A DNA stretch of 64,000 nucleotides. Origin: Lachnospiraceae bacterium. GTDB taxonomy: Bacteria > Bacillota > Clostridia > Lachnospirales > Lachnospiraceae. Position numbers and translations under genes: made by a program. The notes below the pieces were generated by a model, which made no database searches, had not been told where the DNA came from, and worked only from the letters and a program-made list of their open reading frames with translations. The stretch lies in NCBI GenBank assembly GCA_021772075.1, contig JAETNQ010000011.1, positions 1 through 64,000 on the forward strand. Reading direction: 5' to 3'. Of the stretch, positions 1-6,711 are shown one piece after another (the first letter of the stretch is position 1; each line of letters begins with the position of its first letter).

Positions 1-51
1 TTTCCGAACCGGAGATGCAAGAGAAAAACTGATATCACTGTATCCTACAAG

Positions 52-87
52 CATAACTTCCACCCCTTAAATGGGGTGACGGTTATG
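52..87. other. two-tier hairpin at window edge
   Basis: CATAAC (52-57) pairs with GTTATG (82-87), and inside it CACCCC (61-66) pairs with GGGGTG (73-78) around the loop TTAAAT. A further small palindrome, GTTGA/TCAAC, lies at 87-99. The reading frame starting at base 2 is open from the window edge to a TAA inside the loop (68-70), and frame 1 is open to about 112, so the tail of an upstream gene may end here. The shape would suit a terminator, or the hairpin end of an IS200/IS605-like element. There is no T-tract and the upstream part is outside the window, so neither can be decided. Confidence 0.4.
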
Positions 88-230
88 TTGAATATCAACG
101 GTACAGTACACTAGTAGATTTTTGTATACAGGATTATGAGTGAAAAATAATCAGGTAGTTATTTATATGAAATCTGGAAGAAGAGAAAGAAAGCTACAAT
201 ATACAAAGTATCTATGACAGGCTTTTTTAC

Positions 231-575
231 TTGACAATAATTTGTCTCCAATTTTGCTGTGATTTAGCAATAATTTACCACACGCCCCACGAAGTTATGC
301 GGGTTCCAGCGATTTTCAATCAAAAAAAGTGAAAAAAGTTTGTGACAATAACTTGACACACGCGGGCTGGGGGGCGCTTTGTGTCGAAAATAGTCTGCCG
401 CGGTAGGAATGAGGAGATTTTTGAGATAATAAGCACTTTATTTTGGCATACTTGTTGTCGAATAAAGTGCTTATTATACATTACTTGTATTTTGTATTGA
501 CAGCAGATGAAGCTAAAAAAAACAGTTCTTAAATAATAAAAAAATTCAGAAACAGCTAAAAAAAGACTTATAATA
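231..575. repeat. island-flanking repeat, copy 1
   Basis: This non-coding block is collinear with 8545-8886. Its core (282-366) matches 8596-8680 at 81 of 85 positions without gaps. The first 51 bases match at 34 of 51. The block then continues through a conserved palindrome to a TTGACA at 497-502 with only a one-base length difference overall, and weaker similarity runs on to about 575. TTGACA boxes occur at 231, 353 and 497 and at the equivalent places in copy 2. No open reading frame of note runs through it. It could be a structured RNA locus, an ancestral insertion site, or a dispersed intergenic repeat; the sequence does not decide. Confidence 0.8.
426..477. repeat. 17-bp perfect inverted repeat in repeat copy 1
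   Basis: ATAATAAGCACTTTATT (426-442) is perfectly complementary to 461-477, with an 18-base loop. The counterpart in copy 2 (8739-8755 and 8774-8790) keeps the position and the 18-base loop length. Two of its three differences between arms are G-T pairs, which would still pair in RNA, and one is an A-C mismatch. This hints at selection on RNA structure, but a symmetrical protein site would look similar. Confidence 0.65.
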
Positions 576-593
576 CCCTTGTTTAAGAATTTA

Positions 594-622
594 TTGTCAG
601 ATGCTATAGCGTTTGCTATAAT
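594..622 (+). promoter_or_regulatory. promoter of the methyltransferase/kinase operon with internal operator
   Basis: The -35 TTGTCA (594-599) and -10 TATAAT (617-622) are separated by 17 bases. Between them, and overlapping the -10, is a perfect inverted repeat TATAGC-GTTT-GCTATA (605-620). A dyad in that position just upstream of a small XRE gene is the usual layout of an autoregulatory operator, as in controller proteins of restriction-modification systems. The promoter boxes and dyad are seen directly; repression by the XRE protein is inference. Confidence 0.7.
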
Positions 623-642
623 AGATCTTAGGAGGAATTACC

Positions 643-855
643 ATGTCTTTCAGTTTACTTATTAGAAAAATTAGAAAACAATTAGGGATGAGTCAAGAAC
701 AATTAGCCAGAGAGTTAAAGGTTTCTTTTTCAACAGTCAATAGATGGGAAAATGAAAAAGCAAACCCGAGTCCGATGGCTAAAGAAGCTTTTAATGACTT
801 TTGTACAAAACACGGAATTAATATAGATACGGAAAGGAGGCGTGGAAATGATTAG
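643..855 (+). CDS. small XRE-family HTH regulator
   Basis: This 70-residue protein is essentially one helix-turn-helix domain (residues 4-60). It has the Cro/C1 pattern MSQEQLARELKV followed by the recognition-helix region STVNRWENEKANPSP. The ribosome binding site TAGGAGGAA precedes the ATG. It is the first gene of the operon, directly behind a promoter containing a palindrome. Its 3' end overlaps the methyltransferase start by 8 bases, implying translational coupling. By analogy with restriction-modification controller proteins it probably sets the timing or level of the operon. The gene is AT-rich like the three downstream genes and unlike the rest of the window. The family is certain; the regulatory role is inferred from position. 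Confidence 0.9.
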   Translation: MSFSLLIRKIRKQLGMSQEQLARELKVSFSTVNRWENEKANPSPMAKEAFNDFCTKHGINIDTERRRGND

Positions 856-2104
856 TGCGGCAAACGTATCAGCAGATGAAATTAATATTGATGATGAATG
901 GAATTTTGGAGATGATGAATTTTTGATGCATACATTACATGCCTATCCTGCTAAATTTCCTGCTTTCATTGCATCAAAGGCATTTGATTATGCAGAAAAA
1001 GAAGGAGTAAATGTAAAAAGTGTTTCAGATATTTTTTGCGGATGCGGAACAGTAGCGCTTGAGGCTATGATTCAGGGAAAAGATTTTTGGGGATGTGATA
1101 TTAACCCAGTGGCTACATTAATTGCAAGAGCAAAAAGTACAATATATGATGTAAAAAAAGTAGAAGAATATTATAAACAAATATGTGATAGAGTAAAAAA
1201 TACCAGTGAGCCAGATTTGTTGTATGATAATGCCAATGAAAGACTGAAATATTGGTTTACGAAAAAAAATTACATGGATTTATATAAAATAAAAGATTCT
1301 ATAGATATATGTATTCCTAATGGAAAATATAAAATAGCCTTTTTATGTTTGTTTTCAGCTATATTAAAAGCAGCATCAAAGTGGTTAACAAAATCTGTTA
1401 AACCCCAGGTGGATCCTAATAAAAAGGAAATGGATGTGCAAAAATTATTTTTTGGTGAATACAATAAATTTGTACGTGCTATAAAAGAAATGGAGAATGT
1501 ATCAAACATAAGTAAAATAGAGATAAAGAATAGCAATTTTTTGAAGATTAGAAAATTCCCTAAAGTAGATTTGGTAATCACAAGTCCACCATATGTAACT
1601 TCATATGAGTATGCGGATTTGCATCAATTATCGTCTTTGTGGTTAGGATTTGCAGAAGATTATAGAGAATTAAGAAAAGGCTCCATTGGTAGTGTTTATA
1701 ATGTTGAAGATTATCGGATTAAAGTGGATGATTTAAACGAAGTTGGTAAGTTAATTGTAAATCAACTGCTTGCTAATAAAGGGACACATTCAAAAGCTCG
1801 GTCGGTAGCAAGATATTATCTCGACATGCAAAAAGTAGTGGCTCGCTGCAAAAAAATGCTTAATGAAGGGGGTATGGTTTTTTTTGTTGTTGGAGACACT
1901 GAATATAAGGGTATTAAAATAATGAATTCAGAACATCTCATTCAAAGTCTTCAAGGAAGTGGCTATGTTGATATTAAGATAGGGAAAAGAAGAATTTCTA
2001 AAAAGATGTTAACACCATATAGAGATGAAAGTGGAAAATTTTCTTCGGATAAAATGCAAAGAACCATATATCATGAAGAATTGATTATTAGCGGAAGGGT
2101 GTGA
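848..2104 (+). CDS. DNA methyltransferase (N4-cytosine/N6-adenine type)
   Basis: This 418-residue amino-methyltransferase has an S-adenosylmethionine-binding motif I at residues 63-67 (FCGCG, followed by a GCDINP segment) and the catalytic motif IV TSPPY at 245-249, so motif I comes before motif IV. I chose ATG 848 over the upstream GTG 842 because AAGGAGG at 834-840 leaves a 7-base spacer to 848. The HTH stop codon lies inside this start. No restriction-endonuclease domain is visible in it, and none is encoded next to it. In this context it probably marks self DNA so that the partner GHKL/receiver proteins spare it. The target sequence cannot be read from the gene. Very AT-rich, consistent with horizontal acquisition. 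Confidence 0.88.
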   Translation: MISAANVSADEINIDDEWNFGDDEFLMHTLHAYPAKFPAFIASKAFDYAEKEGVNVKSVSDIFCGCGTVALEAMIQGKDFWGCDINPVATLIARAKSTIYDVKKVEEYYKQICDRVKNTSEPDLLYDNANERLKYWFTKKNYMDLYKIKDSIDICIPNGKYKIAFLCLFSAILKAASKWLTKSVKPQVDPNKKEMDVQKLFFGEYNKFVRAIKEMENVSNISKIEIKNSNFLKIRKFPKVDLVITSPPYVTSYEYADLHQLSSLWLGFAEDYRELRKGSIGSVYNVEDYRIKVDDLNEVGKLIVNQLLANKGTHSKARSVARYYLDMQKVVARCKKMLNEGGMVFFVVGDTEYKGIKIMNSEHLIQSLQGSGYVDIKIGKRRISKKMLTPYRDESGKFSSDKMQRTIYHEELIISGRV

Positions 2105-2109
2105 TTAAT

Positions 2110-4350
2110 ATGAAAGAAAAATTAACAATTAGACCATATGCACGGTTAATTACAATGTTAGGAGACCAGTTAATAAAGAATGAAATAATTGCACTGGTAG
2201 AGCTTATAAAGAATTCTTATGATGCGGATGCTTCGTGGGTTAAGGTTAGTTTTGTGGATTTCAATACAGATTTTTCTGTTAAATCAACTTCTAAGATAAT
2301 TATAGAAGATGATGGATGTGGTATGAATGCGGAGATTTTAAAAAAGCATTGGTTGAATCCAGCGACACCAGATAAACTAAAGCGAAAAAAAGAAAAAGAG
2401 ACAACAGATAAAGGAAGAATAATGCAAGGTGAAAAGGGGATTGGAAGGTTTGCAATATTTAAGTTGGGAAAAAATATAAAAATTGTAACACGACGCCAAT
2501 GTATAGATAAAGAGGGTAAGTTTATTGATGCTGGTGAGGCTGTAGAAGATGTTATATATTATAATTTTTCGGATTATGATGATAATTTTTTGTTGGAAAA
2601 TGGAGAAGAAAAAGAATTATATATAGATAATTTGAATGTTTTTTTTGAAGAGGTAGTTCCCAAAGAAATTGATCAAAAGAAAATTACATTGGGAACTACA
2701 GAGATTGATCGTAAACCATATGGTACTAAGATAGAAATATCTGACCTTAAATCCAGTTGGACAGTTACGAGAATAGATAAGGTTCAGAAAGAAATTGGAA
2801 AAATGCAGCCTATATTTTCTAAAGATGATTTTTCTGATTTTCATGTTTGGATTTATCAAGATGAAGATGTGCATATTGCTCAAGATATATATAAGGAAAA
2901 ATTAACAACATGCTTAGAAAATAAATCTGTTTTTAAAGTCAAAAGTGGTAAATATATTTCTGAAACGAATGAGATAAAATTTATTCTTAATGAAAAACCA
3001 GTACATTTAGGATTTGATGATGCAGACATTAAAGGTTTATCTCTGTTTACAAAGTATTTTAAAAATGAGTCATATAAGACAGAATGCGGAGATTTTGAAT
3101 TTGAGTTTTATATTTTTGATTTGAATATTGATTCTGATAATCCATCAAAATATATGTTAGATCAAGATGAAAAAAAAATAATAAAGGAGCATAGGATATA
3201 TCTTTATCGTGACGGAATCAGAGTAATGCCATATGGTGATCCAGAAGATGACTGGCTAAGAATCGATATGGCAAGAGGAACAATAAGTGCAGGAGCTTTT
3301 TTAAGTAACGATCAAGTGGTTGGTTGTGTTTATATAACACAAAACGGGAATCCAAAATTAAGAGATAAAACAAATAGAGAGGGATTAATTGAAGAAGGAA
3401 AAGCGTTGGAGGATTTTATTAATGTTCTTCAGCTAATATTAAAATATTTACGAAAGAAAACTTTTGCACAGTATTTAATTGAGAAGAAGCGTAAGGCGGA
3501 TATAGACCGTGTAAAAAAAGGGAAACCGTTAGAAATTATAGAGAATGCAAAAAAGCAATATGCAAATGATGAAAACGCTTTAAAATTTATTTCTAATTTT
3601 GAAGCTAGTTATAAACAGGAACAGAGGGCTTTGCATGAACGAATAGATAGAACAGAAAGTTTGGCTGCTGTAGGCCTTTCTATCGAAACAGCATCGCACG
3701 ATATTATGTTGTTTGTTAAAAAAACAATTGAAAATCAAGACGCCCTAATTAAAGATATTATGCTTGGAGGAGATATAAATAGAGATGAATTATTAACAAG
3801 ATTAACTCTGGTAAGAGGGAATTTATCAATGATTGATACACAAATGAAAGATATACAATTATTGTTTCCATCAACCAAAACTCGAACCAAGAACATTGAT
3901 GTTAAAGAAATAATAAATAAAGTATATCGATTATATATGCGAGCATTTGCGGAGAATAATATTAGCTTTCAGATAGAAGCATCAACGACACCTCTAATTG
4001 CGAGGACAACAGATGCAGTTTTATTACAGGTAATGATCAACCTATTTGATAATGCCTTATATTGGTTAAAAACGATTTCCAATAAACGAGAAGTTCTGGT
4101 TTTTGTAGATGGCAATCGGCAAAGAATGATTTTTTCTGATAGTGGGCCTGGAATTAAAGAAGATGATACTCCATATGTGTTCGAAGCATTCTATTCGGGA
4201 AAAGGAGAGGAAGGGAGAGGATTAGGTCTATATATAGCGAGGCAGTTACTCGATAAATATGATTATACTATTGATTTGGCAGAATTTTCAAAAGACAAAC
4301 TGTTAAAAGGTGCTAACTTTGTATTAGAGTTTATCAGGGAGGTACAGTAA
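2110..4350 (+). CDS. dual-GHKL ATPase / histidine kinase (paraMORC-like)
   Basis: This 746-residue protein has two complete GHKL modules. The N-terminal Hsp90/MutL/MORC-like ATPase shows an N-box (ELIKNSYDADA, residues 31-41), a DxGxG box (D68-G71) and the glycine loop GEKGIG. A middle region containing RDGIRVMPYG and DDWL resembles the transducer part of such ATPases. The C-terminus is a kinase: an H-box with candidate phospho-acceptor His530 (SHDI), an N-box at N644-N648, DSGPG at 677-681 and GRGLGL at 702-707. No membrane segment is seen, so it is cytoplasmic. The stop is 2 bases before the receiver gene. I prefer ATG 2110 to GTG 2101, which is only 2 bases from the Shine-Dalgarno. Prokaryotic MORC-like ATPases are known from restriction-modification neighbourhoods. 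Signalling from DNA sensing to the receiver partner is inference. Confidence 0.82.
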   Translation: MKEKLTIRPYARLITMLGDQLIKNEIIALVELIKNSYDADASWVKVSFVDFNTDFSVKSTSKIIIEDDGCGMNAEILKKHWLNPATPDKLKRKKEKETTDKGRIMQGEKGIGRFAIFKLGKNIKIVTRRQCIDKEGKFIDAGEAVEDVIYYNFSDYDDNFLLENGEEKELYIDNLNVFFEEVVPKEIDQKKITLGTTEIDRKPYGTKIEISDLKSSWTVTRIDKVQKEIGKMQPIFSKDDFSDFHVWIYQDEDVHIAQDIYKEKLTTCLENKSVFKVKSGKYISETNEIKFILNEKPVHLGFDDADIKGLSLFTKYFKNESYKTECGDFEFEFYIFDLNIDSDNPSKYMLDQDEKKIIKEHRIYLYRDGIRVMPYGDPEDDWLRIDMARGTISAGAFLSNDQVVGCVYITQNGNPKLRDKTNREGLIEEGKALEDFINVLQLILKYLRKKTFAQYLIEKKRKADIDRVKKGKPLEIIENAKKQYANDENALKFISNFEASYKQEQRALHERIDRTESLAAVGLSIETASHDIMLFVKKTIENQDALIKDIMLGGDINRDELLTRLTLVRGNLSMIDTQMKDIQLLFPSTKTRTKNIDVKEIINKVYRLYMRAFAENNISFQIEASTTPLIARTTDAVLLQVMINLFDNALYWLKTISNKREVLVFVDGNRQRMIFSDSGPGIKEDDTPYVFEAFYSGKGEEGRGLGLYIARQLLDKYDYTIDLAEFSKDKLLKGANFVLEFIREVQ

Positions 4351-4352
4351 AT

Positions 4353-5693
4353 ATGGAAGTTGAGAGTTTATTTAAAGGGATTGCGGTTATTATTGATGAT
4401 GAGATTGGTAAGTCTGAAACTTCTATTTATAAGATAAAGAAATTGATTGAAGCGAAGAATATACCTGTACTTGCATATTCAAATATTCCTCAACTGGGGG
4501 TTGTGGAAGCATTAACTAATGTATCATTTATTATTTTGGATTGGGAATATATAGGAAGTACAGTTCAAGAAGACATAGGAGAAGAACGTATAATGCTTCC
4601 AGGGACCTTACATGATGACATAGAAGGAAAACTTATAGATTTCATTAAGGGTATTTTATCTAAAGTTTTTGTTCCTACTTTTATTTTTACGGGTAGAGAT
4701 CCGGTGAAAATAGTAGAAAAGCTAAAAGAAAATGATTTATGGAGTGATACTCACCCTAATAGAATTTTTATTAAGCAGAAATCCGATTTAGATTCAGAGC
4801 AAAAATTATTTTCTGCAATAGAAAATTGGTTAAAAGAAATGCCTTCTGTTTATGTACTTAAGGAGTGGGAAAAAATTATTAATCAAACTAAAAATAATAT
4901 GTTTCTTGAATTGTATGGGTATTCCCCTAATTGGAGTAAAATAATATGGGAGGTTTTGAAAGAAGATAGCATAGACAATCAGCATGAATTTGGGGATTTT
5001 GTAACAAGAAATTTTGTGAATCGTATTGGCGAATACAATTTTGATGAAAACTGTTTAAATTCTAACAAAGACATAAAACAAAATGAGTTAGCTGCCATAA
5101 TTCAAGGCGAACGGTACATAAAGTATAGTAAACAGCCATTGCAAGCGTATACAGGTGATATGTTTAAAGAGGGAAAACACTACTATTTAAACATTAGAGC
5201 ACAATGTGATTTGTCTAGGCCATCTCAATCGGGTGAATATAATCCTATGCTCTATTGTATAAAGGGAAGTAAATTAAAAGATAAAGACATTGTAACAGAA
5301 GATATAGAAGTAACATCTGAAGGAAAACTTGTTTTTAATGCAGACAAAGCATATACATTAGAGGAATTGGTAGAAATATGTAAAGATGCTGATAAATTAT
5401 CAGTTTTGAACAACAAATTTAGAAATCACAGAAATGGTATATTTTTTAACAAAGGTGAGCTTTTGGAAAAAAGACCAAATGTTATAGTTGCTTGTGTTGC
5501 GGGAGAAAAGGCAATAAAGTTTGACCTTGTAGATATTATACCGATGCCATACAACGAGAATAAAGAAAAGCGTATTGGAAGACTTTTGCCGCCTTATATT
5601 ACTAGAGTTCAGCAAAAATGTTCGCAATATATTGTAAGAGAAGGAGTAATGCCAATTCCGGTTACGTTATTTGCGGATTTTAATGAAAAATGA
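4353..5693 (+). CDS. receiver-domain protein with large unknown C-terminus
   Basis: The 446-residue protein starts with a divergent response-regulator receiver domain (about residues 8-165). All phosphorylation residues are present: acidic pair D15/D16 (VIIDDE), candidate phospho-acceptor D63 (IILDW), T113 (FIFTG) and K141 (FIK). The stretch between D63 and T113 is longer than in CheY-type receivers. The remaining ~280 residues match no family I recognise and contain no HTH, nuclease or membrane motif I can see; a QCDLSR segment lies in them. It starts 2 bases behind the kinase gene with a good GGGAGGT site, so it is very probably the phospho-partner of that kinase and perhaps the effector. 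Its last codons overlap a further ATG (ATGA at 5690-5693). Confidence 0.75.
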   Translation: MEVESLFKGIAVIIDDEIGKSETSIYKIKKLIEAKNIPVLAYSNIPQLGVVEALTNVSFIILDWEYIGSTVQEDIGEERIMLPGTLHDDIEGKLIDFIKGILSKVFVPTFIFTGRDPVKIVEKLKENDLWSDTHPNRIFIKQKSDLDSEQKLFSAIENWLKEMPSVYVLKEWEKIINQTKNNMFLELYGYSPNWSKIIWEVLKEDSIDNQHEFGDFVTRNFVNRIGEYNFDENCLNSNKDIKQNELAAIIQGERYIKYSKQPLQAYTGDMFKEGKHYYLNIRAQCDLSRPSQSGEYNPMLYCIKGSKLKDKDIVTEDIEVTSEGKLVFNADKAYTLEELVEICKDADKLSVLNNKFRNHRNGIFFNKGELLEKRPNVIVACVAGEKAIKFDLVDIIPMPYNENKEKRIGRLLPPYITRVQQKCSQYIVREGVMPIPVTLFADFNEK

Positions 5694-5719
5694 TTGAGAA
5701 GTATTTTGAAAGTTTTATT
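5690..5719 (+). pseudogene. translation-coupled mini-ORF cut by the IS66 insertion
   Basis: An ATG overlaps the receiver gene stop as ATGA, the usual sign of a translationally coupled next gene. The frame runs ten codons (MIEKYFESFI) to the IS66 left end. If the IS and one target copy are removed in silico, the frame continues S-V-S-N and stops at 8424-8426, giving only 14 codons. The operon therefore either ended with a very short peptide, or a fourth gene had already decayed before the IS arrived. The IS itself deleted nothing, since its target duplication is intact. Confidence 0.35.
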
Positions 5720-5823
5720 GTAAGCGTCAAATATTCCTGCGGATTTCCTGATCCTCAAGTTTTCCCTATAATTGTAGTGGATAGATATTTAGACTATTTC
5801 ACTACAATTATGGAGGATAGATT

Positions 5824-6429
5824 ATGGCAAGTACTCGCAAAGCCCGGGTTCCGATGGAGGAACAGATCAGGCTTATCAATGAATGTCGCCTGAGCGGCAT
5901 GACAGATGCTGACTGGTGCCGTGAAAACGACATTGCGGTAAGCACCTTTTACAACTGGGTAAGCCGCTGTCGAAAAATGGCAGCGGATCAGATCCCAGCA
6001 GCGAATTATGGTCATCTTGAAGCTCCCCGTTCTAAACAGGACGTGGTCTCTATTGACATTATTCCGGATCACATTCCGGGACAGCATACAGCATCACAGA
6101 TGCAAAAACCGTACCCTGACAATTCACATACGATTGAAGTTGCTATGAAGGATATCACAGTCCGCATCAGCAATGATGCAGATCCTGTCCTGCTCACCAG
6201 GACATTCCGCCTGCTTCAGGAGCTCTCATGTCAGGTGATATCTCCGGACTTGAAAAAATCTACATTGTCTGCGGCTATACCGATATGCGGAAATCCATTG
6301 ACGGACTCTGCGCCATTATCGAGGACCAGATTAAGATGGATCCGTCATCCAGTGCTCTCTTCCTTTTCTGTGGAAGAAGACGGGACAGGATCAAAGCCTT
6401 GTTCCGTGAACCGGACGGCTTCGTTCTGA
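5824..6429 (+). CDS. tnpA: IS66 TnpA accessory protein, C-terminally extended
   Basis: The first ~135 residues are a typical IS66 first protein: an HTH of the IS3/IS66 orfA kind (LINECRLSGMTDADWCRENDI...) and a short tail ending near LLQELSC. The ribosome binding site GGAGGAT precedes the ATG. The frame does not stop at the tnpB start, as expected for this family. It runs 67 codons further, to 6429, through tnpB in another frame, so the tail has no family counterpart. At the junction the codon is CAG where a TAG would end the protein; a single transition would explain the extension. The protein probably helps TnpC bind the ends. Confidence 0.8.
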   Translation: MASTRKARVPMEEQIRLINECRLSGMTDADWCRENDIAVSTFYNWVSRCRKMAADQIPAANYGHLEAPRSKQDVVSIDIIPDHIPGQHTASQMQKPYPDNSHTIEVAMKDITVRISNDADPVLLTRTFRLLQELSCQVISPDLKKSTLSAAIPICGNPLTDSAPLSRTRLRWIRHPVLSSFSVEEDGTGSKPCSVNRTASF

Positions 6430-6569
6430 TCTATAAGCGGTTGTCTGTCCGCGGCGGTTATCAATGGCCCAGGAAGCAGTCTGAGGTTCGGAACCTTTCC
6501 TGGCGGGAGTTTGACTGGCTGATGTCCGGAATTGATATTGATCAGCCAAAAGCCCTGAAAGCAGAGTAA
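6228..6569 (+). CDS. tnpB: IS66 TnpB accessory protein
   Basis: The 113-residue protein is the IS66 Orf2 type, recognised by YIVCGYTDMRKSIDGL near the N-terminus, FLFCGRRRDRIKAL in the middle and RREFDWLMSG-like SWREFDWLMSG at the end. It is full length for the family. Its start lies inside the extended tnpA frame, so translation is probably coupled to tnpA. The protein is needed for efficient IS66 transposition in studied members, but its biochemical role is unclear. Confidence 0.93.
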   Translation: MSGDISGLEKIYIVCGYTDMRKSIDGLCAIIEDQIKMDPSSSALFLFCGRRRDRIKALFREPDGFVLIYKRLSVRGGYQWPRKQSEVRNLSWREFDWLMSGIDIDQPKALKAE

Positions 6570-6711
6570 AAAGCATCCGGATTTCGACAAAAATCCTGCA
6601 CAGAAAAAACCGGAAATACCTTGTAAATTCGGCATTTTTTAGAAGCCATTTTCCTTTAGTAAAAGCTCCGTTTCTGATATAATAAAGATATCAAATCCGA
6701 GGAGAGAACCG

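Noticed and set aside
231..575. Retron or CRISPR-associated RNA as explanation of the flanking repeats
   Set aside because: No reverse transcriptase, cas gene or regular repeat-spacer array is present; only two diverged copies occur 8 kb apart.
643..5693. Assignment to Detocs, BREX or DISARM
   Set aside because: BREX and DISARM hallmark genes (PglZ, BrxC, helicase, DUF1998) are absent, and the kinase has a MORC-like rather than TPR sensor part, unlike Detocs.
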